Assembly: GCF_963678635.1 (NCBI RefSeq)
Contig: NC_087068.1
Coordinates: 32,366,318-32,430,317 of the forward strand
Length of the DNA stretch: 64,000 bases
Direction of reading: 5' to 3'
Source of the DNA: Symsagittifera roscoffensis
Lineage: Eukaryota > Xenacoelomorpha > Acoela > Convolutidae
Position numbers and translations under genes: made by a program. The notes under the pieces were generated by a model. The model made no database searches. It saw only the letters and a program-made list of their open reading frames with translations, and was not told where the DNA came from. Shown piece by piece: positions 1 to 10,728 of the stretch. Each line of letters opens with the position of its first letter. The stretch's first letter is position 1.

Positions 1-1423
1 TGGCCGATGTCTTTCCTCGTCATTTTAGCAAAAAAAAAAAAAATTTTTGTAATAAATTAATTTTTTGCTGCATTTGCATCCTTCTGCATCCTTCAATTTT
101 AGCGAACAATGATGATAAAAAATGTTTATTCCTTCGCTTAATCTAATAACGGAAGACGTTTGAGCAGCAGATAAGAGCGTTTAAAGCCCCGAAAACATTT
201 ATGTGCTGTCCAAATGCGTTTCCCATCATATATAACAACAATTAATTGATAAAATAATAGGTTTTGCTAAAATTATTGAGGAAAGACATTGAAGCAGCAG
301 ATATGTGCATGTCAGGGACTCAAAAAAATGTTCAAAAATAAATGGTTTGATCTCGCTTAAAATGTCATTGGAAGAGGTTTGGATTGCAGGTATGATCCTT
401 TCAGGCACTGAAACGCACATATCTGCTGAGCGTATTTGATGAGTCTGCTGTCCTATTAACCTATGGGTATTTCAGGCTCTTGAACACACTTCTCTGCTTT
501 CCAAATTTCGTTTCCATTGTAATAAGCAAAAACAATTCGGTTTATCAAACAATTTGTTTTTTAATAGTTTGATGAGAAAAGACGTTTGGGAAAAGGCATG
601 ATGGGAATATTAAATGTAACGAGGAAAGACATTGAAACAGCAGATATGTGCATTTCAGGTACTCGAAAAAAGGTTCATAAAAATGATTTTTTCTCGCTTA
701 AAAGGTCATGGGAAGACGTTTGGATAGCAGGTATGATCTTTTCAGGCACTGAAACGCTCATATTTGCTGAGCGTAATTGATTAGTCTGCTTTCCTATTAA
801 CCTATGGGTTTTTCAGGCTCTTGAACGCACATATCTGCTTTCAAAACGTCTTATCCATTGCAATAAGAAAAAACATTTTTGTTTATCAAATAATTTATTT
901 GTTAATATTTCTGATGGGAAAAAATCTTTTCCATTTTTAAAAATTATTACGATAGAAAATACGTTTGGAAAGTAGATATGTGGGTTTAAGAGCCTGAAAT
1001 ACCCATAGGTTAATAGGACAGCAGACTCATCAATTACGCTCAGCAGATATGTGCGTTTCAGTGCCTGAAAGGATCATACCTGCAATCCAAACTTCTTCCA
1101 ATGACACTTTAAGCGAGATCAAATCAATTATTTTTGAACCTTTTTGCGAGTCCCTGACATGCACATATCTGCTGCTTCAATGTCTTTCCTCAATAATTTT
1201 AGCAAAACCTATCATTTTATCAATTAATTGTTGTTAAATATGATGGGAAACGCATTTGGACAGCACATAAGTGCTCTTTGGGGCTTTAAACGCTCTTATC
1301 TGCTGCTCAAACGTCTTCCGTTATTAGATTAAGCGAGGGAATAATCATTTTTTATCATCATTGTTCGCTAAAATTGAAGGATGCAGAAGGATGCAAACGC
1401 AGCAAAAAACTAATTTATCATCA
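1..1423. repeat. Palindromic satellite array, left flank of Polinton P1
   Basis: About ten units of the satellite that fills much of the window. Each unit pairs a hairpin core (gaagacgtttggacagcag ... its near reverse complement) with an AT-rich linker bounded by tttagcaaaa and ttttgctaaa. From 1 to about 1000 the order of unit variants matches the plus orientation seen at 23.7-24.8 kb. From about 1050 to 1423 it runs in the opposite orientation, ending against the Polinton. ORFs here (for example 226-420 and 1049-1237) arise from the repeat and are not genes. Confidence 0.85.
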
Positions 1424-1429
1424 ACTAGT
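1424..1429. repeat. 6-bp target site duplication, left (ACTAGT)
   Basis: ACTAGT lies directly outside the AG-starting terminus of P1 and recurs at 21633-21638 outside the CT-ending terminus. Six-bp duplications and AG...CT ends are standard for Polintons. The hexamer is itself a palindrome. Confidence 0.7.
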
Positions 1430-1925
1430 AGTAGATGTTGGAGCTGAAGTGGGGGGGGGGGGGGACCCTGCAGACTCACATGTAATAAGATAGGGAATAG
1501 AGCATCCGGTCTGCAGGCTATGTATTACTAATGGGTATAGAGTCTACAATGTATTAAGATAGGGAATACCGATGGTAAGGTTTCAGTGTGATGGTAAGAG
1601 AAAGAAAAACGAAAATTTTTTGGTTTTTTCTAATTTTTTCGCAAAAATCTCGGCGCGCGTTACCTAATTGGGAACAATTAGATTTTGTGCAAAAACATGG
1701 AATTTTAATCAAAAAAATTTAAAATTTTTTCGAAAAGGTTCAAAACACGATAAGATTTTGTTTAATTTGATCTAATAAAAATTTATTAGATAATTTTACT
1801 TTCTATTAATTGAAACAATGCTGAAACCTACAGAGACTTCGACAAAAGTCAAGTTTTTTGAGAAAACATTTTAAATTACAAAGAAAGTATATAAATCACT
1901 GCATTGTATATTAACTTACCGCAAT
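1430..1925. repeat. Left terminal inverted repeat of P1
   Basis: The reverse complement of this stretch matches 21057-21632. Shared landmarks are a G run (14 G at 1451-1464 against 17 C on the right), the block ggtaacgcgcgccgag, and two copies of a 20-bp motif, ATGTATTAAGATAGGGAATA or close (1480-1499, 1549-1568). The left copy lacks about 70 bp present in the right one, near 1681. The inner end is at about 1925, just past the block resembling atataaatcactgcat. Confidence 0.85.
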
Positions 1926-1996
1926 AATTTACATTTTATTATCATGAAACCATAATAATACGACATCTTATATAATTTAATACATCAGAAGAGTTC

Positions 1997-4900
1997 TCAT
2001 AAGTCCAATGGTTTTGTATGAATTCCATCATCTTGCACTTGTCTTTTAGGATAAAAACAACTTAGTCCTTTCTTTGTCTGTTCATATGTAGCAACCATAT
2101 GATTTATAGTTCTGAATCCTCTATTAGTAGATGTCAAGTTGATAACTTCATCGAGTACTCTCCTATACTTTGCTAAAGGTCCATCTCCAGAGTGTTCTAG
2201 AACCCGCTTATTCAATCCTTTGCTGCTAAATTTGAATTTGGCTGACTTATTGTCATAGCAGCAATATGTCTTACTACATAAACAGAGCATTTCTGTGCAC
2301 CTAAATTCTTCTTTGAAAAGTCCCGGCTCCCGCTTATCATGTTTTTTATGGATACTACAACACGTTCGAGGAAAGAAATTAGATTTTGCATCCGCCTTGA
2401 AGGAATCTCTGCAATCACTCTCCCTCATTTTTTCCCAAGCAGCTCTCTTATCTGGTTGGATGCAATCGTACAAATTTTCTTCTGCAAGTGCCAAGTAAAG
2501 TGAGTCTGTGTCCATCTCCAACTCTTCAAATTTATTTACATCACAGAACTTGTCAAAGAAGTTGTAGTAGAGTTCCAACATTCTCAGCTTTGCATACTGA
2601 AGTATGAAAAAACCAACGATGATGGGTTCTCTGTGCTCAATGGTTGACTTCAACAACTCCACCTCATACAAGTTTTTTTCAACTGTATTCAATCTTTTGA
2701 ACAATGGTTCATTGATTGCCTTGTGAGTTTTTTCATCGTTCAGATACTTCGTGATTGTATGCCTGGATCTATCCATGATCTGATATCCATAGGAGGAATT
2801 GCCCAAGAGCTTCATTGTTTCTGCTACAACTCCTGATAGAGGGTTTTCATCTCCTTCTCTTCTAGCATCAACCACTGACTGAACGAAATTATTAAAGCAT
2901 TTCCGAGGAGAATATTCAACAAAACGATAAATTTTGTTGCATTGCAAGCCAAGTTCCAAATAAAAGTTGAAGAGAGGAGTTATAACTGTTCCATTTTCTA
3001 GCTTGAAGCTAGATATAAACATTCTCTGTGGATGTTTCATCATTTCATTTTCAATAGCATAATTCTTCATATATTCACCAATATCGTTTCTTCCAACCTC
3101 AGTGTTTTTGAAAATTGGAGGAAATTTCGCAAATTTCGATTTCAGTTCATCTGGAACAACTAAGTCACACTGAACATAACCAAAAAGAGATCCATCTTTC
3201 ATCTTTGCTAGAAGAGAGTCTGTAGAAAGGGTTTTTTTGTAGGGAAAGTGGGTTCGAACATGATTTTTGATCTTGTCATTGGTTTTGAAATTTTGCCACC
3301 ACTCACACTCCCACATTTCTTCAATTTTGTATCCTTTCTCTTGAATGTATTCTCGTCTCATCTCATCCATCTCTCTCTTCTTATTTCCTCGCTCGATATC
3401 CTGTTCTGTTAAGGGGGGACGAGTTTCTTGACAAGAACAAAAGTGATAGTAGCATCCCATTGCCTCGAATACTGTTTTACAGTGATCACAATAACCGTCC
3501 ACATTAAAACAGTCAATTTTCTTCTGTTTTCCAGATGTAAAAAAGCTCTCAATTTTACATTCTGGTCTTGATTCTTGATAGAAAGACTTGACCATATTCT
3601 CAAAGTTGCGAGTTCGATTATGTCTAGCCTTGAATTTCTGCATATCAGTGTCAAATTCCCATCTCGTATACAGTCCTGTTTGCATATCTTGGCACATTGA
3701 ATAGGGGTAAAGCTGGCTCGCATCAATTCCAACGATTGACTTACAAATATTTGATGAATCTCTGATAAAGGTTTCCTCTACAACAGCTTTTCGAGTGAAC
3801 ACAATCGAAGGCCCACCGGTCATGTCTTCTCGTATTTTTTCACACAAATCTTTATCACTTTCGCAAAATGGATAAAGCTTGTAATTTGTAGATTTGTGTA
3901 GACATATGTTTGCTAGATTTGGAAGTGTACATCCAAGTTTTAACATATCTATCCCTTTGTTATGATAAAACTGAATCATTTTTTGCATTGCTTCCAGGGT
4001 TGGAACTACATCTTTGTTGTTGTACCATTGCAAAAAGTCTTTGAACACAGTCATTCCGTTTTTCTGCCAAGTTTGTTGTAAGTAACTGTAATTATCTAGA
4101 CCAGATGGGGGTACAGTCTTGATTTGAAGCTTTTTCAGTGCTTGCTGTTCATCAAGTCAACTCTTCCTCAGTTTTTCATAATCAGTAAAGTCTTTGTCTA
4201 GAGGATTGTTGTTTCTAAGTTTACTGAAAAATGCTTCATATGGGGGCAGTCCTGGAAAATCAAGTTTGTCAGGGTTGTCAAACCACTCATAGGGAAAGAA
4301 TCCTTTTGTTTCACTAGCTTTATAAGCTTTGAGAAATGAGTCCAGAGTTGTTGCTCCACCCAGAAACTTCATTATGTCAAGAAACTGTACATCTCCAAAC
4401 TTGAAAGATATAAAATCATTTGCTTTTTTGATAACGGATGTTTCTTGCTCTTTATCGCAAATCAAATAAGGGATTAAGTAGGACTTGATCAAATTTAAGT
4501 CATATCTACCACTGTTAAATCCAAAAACAGGTAAAGTATTTATATATCTCTCCAGATGTTGTTTCAAATCGATGAGTTAATTTTTCTGAATTCGCACGAA
4601 TTGTGTTGACATATCTGCTTCTTCCGAATCTTCAATACATTCGTCTTTGTACTCAAATTTATTACTTGAAAAATTTTTATCACGTTTGTTCAGCTGATCA
4701 AAAATCTTTCTCATTCTTTCATTCACAGCTACTTCAATATCTTGAAATTTTGTTCTCATCTTCAGCTTACTTCTCTCAGCCAACAGCTCGAGTTTGCTTA
4801 CAAAATCAATAATCAAGTTCTGTGGATCATTGTTGTACAAAAAGATGGATTCATCAATCAGATTTGATGATATAGAGACTGAACTGGGGACATGTTTTCC

Positions 4901-6348
4901 AATCCAGGTAGTAGTCTGCGTCTCTTTTAGTTCCTCTGTAGGAACACAAATCGATTCAAAATCAAAAATTGCTGGGTTATTAAAAAGTTTGTTATCTTCA
5001 GAAACTGGAAGATTGAATCCTTCTAGCTTTTCAAACAAGGTTTCGCGAAGCTCATAGAAGTTCTTTGGGTAAATATTTTTCACTCGGTCCTTGCATTTCA
5101 GAAGATGTTTGTTAAAATTGTCGGATTTATTTAAAAAAGTATCACAACTAGGACACCGGAAACACTTGAAGAAAGAATCAATATCATTTGTATGAATGAT
5201 ATGATTGTTAAATCTCAGTAATTTGACTGTTTTGTCAAATCTTCCAATACTTCGTCGAGCTAGTTCTCCTACATATCCTCCTTCTTGGATATCGAAATCG
5301 TATATAAAATGTTCCTTTGAACAATTTCCTCGACAACAGGTAAGTCTTCTACAGAAACTCCACGAAAACTTTTAGGATCATAACCAGATTTTGATATAAA
5401 ATCTGTAAAGTATCTAGAAATGTGAGAGTCGAGATCATTATGTCCGTTCATGTACATGGCCAATGCGCGGAAAAGACACAAATGATCTTTGTAAGGTTCC
5501 TTGTCTTTGTTAGATAAAAGACAATTCACTTGCGAATGTCGTAATAAGGGTTCGGGTAGGACAGAGTCCGGACATCCCATGAGGATGTTTTTCAGCAAAG
5601 CAGCGAAAATTGTGACGTTAGTAATTAACTTGAATCTCCATTTTGTGTTTTGACGTTCTTGGGTACATTGCTCCACAATATCAAATTTTTCTACTTTTCC
5701 TTGGATTGTTATCAAATCCGCTTTCGTACAATGTAAGTGGGATTTTTCAAACAGAGTATTGTTTTCACGGGCGTAGAAATAACGATATTCACCAGTCTCA
5801 ATATTTCGAAGAACAAAACCCGGAGCAATGTTGATTTTGGCTGCAGAATCGAGCTTGTTGAAGACTTCTTCAAGTTTCTCGTTAATGATTTTAGTATCTA
5901 ACTTGGACATTTGGAAGTTAAATACCTTATGTCTCCCATTTTCCATCTCCGTATCCACCAGAAAATGTTGACAAGCACTAAGTTCCTCCTTTAGTTTTTC
6001 ACCATCTTCCCCTTCTTCCTCCACAATCTTGTTCAAGTCGGCCACCGTATCATTGGGTTTCCATTGTTTTGCTCCATGTTTCTTTCTCCGATGTTGTTGG
6101 AGAGAGTAGTAACTGGGGAACTCTTGTTCACAAGAAGAACAAACCGTCGACTGCTTCGAACCTGGTTGAGCATGCTTCTTAGCCATATGATAGCTCATTT
6201 CTTGATGATCATAAGTAAAATACTTACAATCAGGGAAAGAAATAACTCCTTTAGAACAATTTTTCCAGTGTCGAGCTGTGTTTTGACGAATATACATATT
6301 TCCACAGTCTCCACACTTTACTTTCTTGTTTCGGTTAAGGGCAGGCAT
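1997..6348 (-). pseudogene. polB: Protein-primed family B DNA polymerase (PolB), broken
   Basis: This is the Polinton replicase, originally about 1450 residues. The first 359 codons (6348-5269) hold C2H2-like zinc fingers and a conserved N-terminal region. The exonuclease motif I FDFES is near 4953-4966, and exo II with NSGRYDLN is near 4510. Polymerase motif A (DASQLYP) is near 3722, motif B (NSSYGY) near 2785 and motif C (MDTDSLY) near 2505. A KTY motif follows motif C. Breaks: a frame change near 5306-5309 in an A run, an in-frame TAA at 4577-4579 and an in-frame TGA at 4157-4159. Apart from these the frame is continuous. The ATG at 6348 starts the zinc-finger region and lies just downstream of a likely 5'UTR intron. 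I infer a dead copy, although the A-run shift alone could be an assembly error. Confidence 0.93.
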
Positions 6349-6351
6349 TAT

Positions 6352-6423
6352 CTAAAAAAATTGGGACTTTTTAAATGTTCCAAATTTAAAAACTTAAAGT
6401 ACCAATTGAATAAAAATACTTAC
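6352..6423 (-). other. Probable 5'UTR intron of polB (72 nt)
   Basis: Read on the minus strand, the sequence has a strong donor GTAAGTATT at 6423 and a T-rich acceptor ending TTTTTTTAG at 6352, three bases before the polB ATG. The length is similar to the other introns proposed in this window. There is no RNA evidence here. Confidence 0.5.
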
Positions 6424-6520
6424 TTTTGGTGAAGTAACGAACTGTAAAATTTGAAGTAAAATTCAATTAACTGTTTCTGATTGGCATACAAAACGAATGA
6501 TTTAACCCAATAAAATAAGC

Positions 6521-6530
6521 GTATTTATAC
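6521..6530 (-). promoter_or_regulatory. TATA box for polB (GTATAAATAC)
   Basis: On the minus strand the motif GTATAAATAC lies about 100 bp upstream of the proposed donor and 170 bp upstream of the polB ATG, between the CRE repeat block and the gene. The position fits a TATA box. Confidence 0.45.
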
Positions 6531-6536
6531 TAACAG

Positions 6537-6767
6537 TGACGCCTACGCAATTATCCTTTTACGGTAATGACGTCAACCTTTGAATAGAAGTGACGTCACC
6601 ACCTACGCAATTTTCCTTTTATGGTAATGACGTCATTCTTTGAATAGAAGTGACGTCACCACCTACACAATGTTCCTTTTATGATAATGACGTCATTCTA
6701 TAAATAGAAGTGACGTCAACACCCACGCAATTTTCCTTTTATGGTAATGACGTCATTCCTTTGAAAG
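6537..6767. promoter_or_regulatory. Four 60-bp tandem repeats with seven CRE sites (TGACGTCA)
   Basis: The period is exactly 60 bp. Perfect palindromic TGACGTCA sites start at 6568, 6591, 6628, 6651, 6688, 6711 and 6748, so each repeat carries two sites (23 bp apart, then 37 bp). Each repeat also carries cctacgcaat or a variant, a motif that returns in the divergent promoters at 9947 and 13212. The block lies between polB (minus) and the rightward gene at 6870 and so probably drives both. TGACGTCA is the classical binding site of CREB/ATF-family bZIP factors. Confidence 0.75.
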
Positions 6768-6869
6768 TTCTTAAATTTTCCAGAAAAATTTTCAACCAAT
6801 CAGAACTAAGCAGTTCCTAGTCATAACGTTGGATCCAAAAAATTCATTTTTGAAGAATGTCAATTAAAA

Positions 6870-7440
6870 ATGCATTTGAAACTTCCTCGAATTACTCTAC
6901 AAGAAAAAAGAAAATATTCCGTGTGATTTCCTTATTGATGAAATAGATGTAGATTCTTACTTTTTTCACAATTTTTTGGACGTTTATATTGTCCAAAATA
7001 GAGTTCTCCGGCTAAGTAAAGGTCTCTTTAGAGAAACTTACTCAATCAAAGAGTTTATTTTTGATACACATATTGCGTATCAAAGCTATAAACTTACAGC
7101 TGAGTTACACTTGACTAGAAAAGAAACTATATTTATTTTAGAAAATTTGAAGTTAATAAAAAAATCGTACGATAATATTTCAAAGACTCTTTTTATTCCA
7201 TATCCAATTCCCAAATTTGTCAAAACTCCCCAGCAAAGTTCTTTATTCCTTCATTTTTTTAAGGACTTTCAAAGTTCAAAACCTTGCATGATCAGGTTTC
7301 GTATCAGATTTCCAGAGATTTGCTTTGAAAAATTCATTAACTTTGAGTTATCATCTCAAATCTACATCAAAATTAAAGAACTTGAATATCTGCTGAAAAA
7401 TCAGCAATTTCTCATCGATTATAAACAAAAATTCAGTTAA
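6870..7440 (+). pseudogene. Unrecognised Polinton protein, frame-shifted
   Basis: The longest open stretch (from about 6928 to the TAA at 7438-7440) is lysine-, phenylalanine- and isoleucine-rich with no motif I recognise. The best ATG (6870) opens a lysine-rich leader in a different frame that hits a stop near 6925, so one frame change separates the two. No ATG begins the downstream frame before 6976. The gene lies just right of the CRE block and is followed 4 bp later by a small membrane-protein ORF. I cannot assign a function. Confidence 0.45.
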
Positions 7441-7444
7441 CTTG

Positions 7445-7603
7445 ATGAGAAGACTTGCAGAGATGTTACTTTTATTAATTTTTCTTCTTTTGTTATTTAT
7501 ATCAGCAATATTTCTTATTTTTACAGCAAACAACTTTTGGTCATTTATTTTTGCGATTGCTTTTGTGTATATTTTCACTTATTTGGAAGACTTAAGTCCT
7601 TGA
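7445..7603 (+). CDS. Small two-helix membrane protein (52 aa)
   Basis: An ATG at 7445 opens 52 codons ending in TGA at 7601-7603. The product is almost entirely hydrophobic: a charged start (MRRLAE), a helix of about 20 residues rich in Leu, Ile and Phe (residues 7-28), a short turn with Asn-Asn, and a second aromatic-rich helix (about 31-47) ending in acidic LEDLSP. It lies 4 bp after the previous ORF on the same strand. The charge pattern suggests both ends face the same side of the membrane. I do not recognise a family. The composition is not random AT translation, since the two helices are uninterrupted and bounded by charged residues. Confidence 0.5.
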   Translation: MRRLAEMLLLLIFLLLLFISAIFLIFTANNFWSFIFAIAFVYIFTYLEDLSP

Positions 7604-7974
7604 AAGGTTCCTCTGAGTGGTGGATACGACAACTTGAACAAAAATGAACATTTTTGTGATTGGAAACGACAATGTGTAAAATGGAGCTTTGTTTCCAATT
7701 GGACACGAGTTTTCTATAAGAATTCCACAAAAGGAAACTAAAATCTGATTGGACACGACTACAATCCAAATAAGGAAATCCATTTTGATTGGTTAAACCC
7801 ACACATTCCAGTTGAAGGTACCCCTCTCTCTTAACTAAAAATCATTTTATTTTCAACTACCGTCAACTACCTCCTCTCTCAGCTCTAAATACAATAATTT
7901 CAACTTAACCACAGTAAACTTTCACCCTCTCTCAACTCTTTCTTTTTTTACTCTAACTCAACTTATTGCTCAAA
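7604..7974 (+). promoter_or_regulatory. Upstream region with CCAAT/ATTGG and CT-rich repeats
   Basis: There is no convincing gene here. Variants of TTGGACACGA recur near 7611, 7660, 7697, 7747 and, shorter, 7789 (gattggtt), giving several ATTGG (inverted CCAAT) boxes on one strand. They are followed by three CT-rich blocks (ccctctctc type) near 7820, 7869 and 7922, about 50 bp apart. The block leads directly into the ATG at 7975, which suggests a promoter and 5'UTR. Confidence 0.4.
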
Positions 7975-8463
7975 ATGATCTTCTCAGTACAAAACAACAA
8001 CCTTATATTCTCGGTGGAATTTTCGGCTGATTTAGTACAAATCCAAAAGCGAGAAACAGTTTGTGGAGTTTTTCTGGCACGATTGGACATCCCAATCCAA
8101 GTCTGGCATATGGTGGAAGTGATGCGAAGGGATTTCAACGAACATCATATAACAAAAGTACCCCCTACAGAGAATCAACTTGGAGAAATGCAAATGATGG
8201 AGGAAGTGGCCGAGCATGTGGGAATGAACTACCCCGAAATTCCTGACTCTAGATATGTGGCTCAACCATTCGACGATTTCCTTTTTCTTTGGGAAGAGGG
8301 ATCTGTGGACAACCCAATTACAATCGAAGAGGATGAGGGGTTCTCTGAGCCAAGAACTCCAGTCAGCGAACCGCCAGTGATGGAGGCAAGACCAGCTTTG
8401 CGCTCCATTGAGAACTTGCAAAGTTTTGAGAACTCAGCTGCTCGACAGCTCTTTGATTTGTAA
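7975..8463 (+). CDS. Unrecognised acidic Polinton protein (162 aa)
   Basis: A clean ORF runs from an ATG preceded by CAAA to TAA. The N-terminal half has an alternating beta-like pattern (NLIFSVEFSADLVQI). The middle is rich in Met and Glu. The C-terminal third is acidic and proline-rich (ITIEEDEG ... TPVSEPP), probably disordered, and ends in a short hydrophobic ARQLFDL. Its GC content is higher than that of the neighbouring decayed DNA, and there are no internal stops, as expected for a real gene. AATAAA at 8463-8468 overlaps the stop and may serve as the polyadenylation signal. No homology is recognised; a regulatory protein with a C-terminal short linear motif is a guess. Confidence 0.6.
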   Translation: MIFSVQNNNLIFSVEFSADLVQIQKRETVCGVFLARLDIPIQVWHMVEVMRRDFNEHHITKVPPTENQLGEMQMMEEVAEHVGMNYPEIPDSRYVAQPFDDFLFLWEEGSVDNPITIEEDEGFSEPRTPVSEPPVMEARPALRSIENLQSFENSAARQLFDL

Positions 8464-8469
8464 ATAAAT

Positions 8470-9245
8470 TGGCTACTGTCTTGTGCTTTGTAATTCAATT
8501 GTTTTACATCTAGTAAATTTATTTTCAAAAGATAGGAACAAAGAGATCATAGAAAAGTTTATTAGGAAATTTCAATGGTAAAAATTTATCAAAAATGAAA
8601 CTAATTATGCATCTGGTAAATACTTTTATAGAATTTTGTTAGAAAGATGGCAAAAAAATTAAACCAATTTTTGCAAGCATGTTAAAAATTGTATATTAAT
8701 TTTTGCACCATGCAAAACTTTTCATAATTTTTTTGCACACTTGTTAAAAAAATCAAAGAAAATCTCGCAAACTAAGAAAAATTTCATTAAATACTTTCGC
8801 ATTTTAAAGAAAACTGATAGAGGATTTTCTTGCACATTTAATAATTAAAGAAAATGAAAATCTTTGTTTTAATTTTGATCGTAAAAAAATCTCCTCTTTG
8901 CATGTATATTGATCAAAAATACTGGAAAAACAATGTATTAAGATAGGGAATAGCACTCAAAGTCAGCAATTATGAAAAATTTTTAGCATTCATTTAACAA
9001 GTAATTTACAATAAAATTTTGCAATTTTTGCATATGAACAAGAAAAAATAAGTTAAATTTTTGCATTTGTTTTCAAAAAAATCACGAAAAAAACTTGCAT
9101 CTAACACAAAAATTTCTTGAAAATTTTTGCACTTGTTGAAAAAACCAAAACTGTTTTTGCATCTTCTAAAAAAATTTAATTAAATTTTTGCAAATGTGTT
9201 GAAAAAATCAAACCAAAATTTGCATCTTGCGAAAAAACTCTTGAT
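8470..9245. repeat. Non-coding AT-rich block with recurring TTTTTGCA words
   Basis: No gene seen. The words tttttgca and ttttgcatctt recur every 30-50 bp between about 8660 and 9235, giving a degenerate tandem texture. One perfect copy of the 20-bp TIR motif ATGTATTAAGATAGGGAATA lies at 8933-8952. The block ends where the duplicated segment starts. Confidence 0.5.
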
Positions 9246-9397
9246 TTAAATAAAAACAACATTGACAAGATTTTTATTGACATATATTCAATTATTAATA
9301 GAAAATTCATACGCTCACTATTTACGGTACCAAAACCATCAATAAAACAATCAACAATTTTCAACAAGTCGGTCTCATACTTTGAGTTTTGAACTTT

Positions 9398-9871
9398 TCA
9401 AATCCTTTCCAAAAAAGCTGATCCAAGAGTCTGAGTGGACGCAAGCTTCTGAGCAGAACTGAGATAATGTCTTTTGAATTTTTTTCGCAGCAGTCGTTTC
9501 TTTGCAACACTGGGTAATTTTTCCGGTATTCTACATTTCAAATTGTGTTCGACTGCACGATTCAATTGATTGAAAACTTCACCTCTTGATGAAATAATAT
9601 TGAAATAAAATCTGTATTTGTATAAAGTATATATACAGTCAACAATTTGATAAGTGAAATGATATTTATCTAATCTTTGCAAAATCTGATCGAGCGATGA
9701 TCCGATTAATACTAAGTGAAATTTGCAATTTTCCACTGGGCAGAATGATGAATGGTTAGATACACAGTAGTCTTGGGTGACAATAAATTTTTCATAAAAG
9801 TTTTCTGAGACAGAGATAAAAAGAGATTTTGCATTGTAGTCCGAATAAAAAGTGGGATATGCTTGACACAT
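9398..9871 (-). CDS. Unrecognised Polinton protein (157 aa), copy 1
   Basis: Minus-strand ORF; the ATG at 9871 is the first in frame. The product is rich in Tyr, Phe and Ser, with a possible metal- or disulfide-type cluster (C..NHSSFCPVENCKFH around residues 39-53) followed by hydrophobic LVLIGSSLDQILQRL. The C-terminus is strongly basic (KKRLLRKKFKRH), like a nuclear localisation or nucleic-acid-binding tail. It is transcribed divergently from the PC4-like gene across a CArG-box promoter. It is identical to the copy at 12663-13136. No family is recognised; Cys/His plus basic tail suggests DNA or RNA binding. Confidence 0.55.
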   Translation of the reverse strand: MCQAYPTFYSDYNAKSLFISVSENFYEKFIVTQDYCVSNHSSFCPVENCKFHLVLIGSSLDQILQRLDKYHFTYQIVDCIYTLYKYRFYFNIISSRGEVFNQLNRAVEHNLKCRIPEKLPSVAKKRLLRKKFKRHYLSSAQKLASTQTLGSAFLERI

Positions 9872-9928
9872 AGCAGATGCCTTCACCGATTACTTGTTGA
9901 AAATGATTTTTATCTATATTGAATTGCT

Positions 9929-10060
9929 TATATAGTAGTTCCATCACCTACGCAATGTCCATATTTGGATCATCACTTACTCATTATTCCATATAAGGTA
10001 ATAATACCTTATATGGATTGTACAGTGAGTCATCTAGATTTACTAATTTCTATAAATTTA
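9929..10060. promoter_or_regulatory. Divergent promoter with three CArG boxes and AP-1 site, copy 1
   Basis: CCATATTTGG (9959-9968), CCATATAAGG (9989-9998) and CCTTATATGG (10007-10016) all fit the CArG consensus CC(A/T)6GG. The last two form a perfect inverted repeat with 12-bp arms. TGAGTCA (10026-10032) is a consensus AP-1 site. A minus-strand TATA (ctatataag, 9929-9937) serves the leftward gene and tataaat at 10051 may serve the rightward one. The motif cctacgcaat (9947-9956) is shared with the CRE repeats. Confidence 0.6.
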
Positions 10061-10121
10061 CAAATATCATTATTTTGAAATATCTACTACTGATCAGTTG
10101 GTTCTGAATCTTAAATCAAAA

Positions 10122-10640
10122 ATGTATTCACGAAAAGATATCCTTCCCAACTATATTGAATTTGCTAAGAACCAAAAAAAGGATTGGGAGGTTTTCTTGG
10201 TCCCAAAAAGCCTACAACGGAAAAATTTACTTTGAACCTTGCTTCCAATTGCTGAAGAAAAATGAATCTAGACAAATCGAAATGAAAAAGAAGGGGAAAG
10301 GATATCAGCAATACGGAATCATGTTATTCACAATGCTGAAAACCTTGGACTCGTTACTGTATTGGAACCCTATTCTGACAAAGACTCAACCATGGAGCAG
10401 GAACTTGCGAACTGTCATGCGGTGTATGACGTAGCAACATACAAGAAGAGAAGGGTGTGTGTCACAATCAAGAAGTACAGTGTGAACAAGCCACCCTACA
10501 TTCAGATTCGACTCTTCACTGCAAAGGAGAACGAAGTCTTGAAGCAAGTTGCCTATATCAACTTTACTTTGAACGAATTCAAAGAACTTGCCCAAGTCTT
10601 GGGAGATTTTATGTTTGTTGAGAACTGTAATGTTCAATAA
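10122..10640 (+). pseudogene. PC4-like DNA-binding protein, broken, copy 1
   Basis: The ATG at 10122 opens only 37 codons. The conserved part (from about 10380) is in another frame and reads RRVCVTIKKYSVNKPPYIQI ... FTLNEFKELAQVL, a strand-strand-strand-helix pattern like the PC4/p15 coactivator fold that binds single-stranded DNA. Copy 1 also lacks 22 bp near 10282 present in copy 2, so it is more damaged. The PC4 assignment is pattern-based. Confidence 0.4.
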
Positions 10641-10728
10641 TTTTGTGTTGAGTGATGTTAATATAGTAATGTGATTCAAATATTCATCTTCTTGAATCAT
10701 TTTTTAAAACTTCTTTGAGCTGAGCAGT

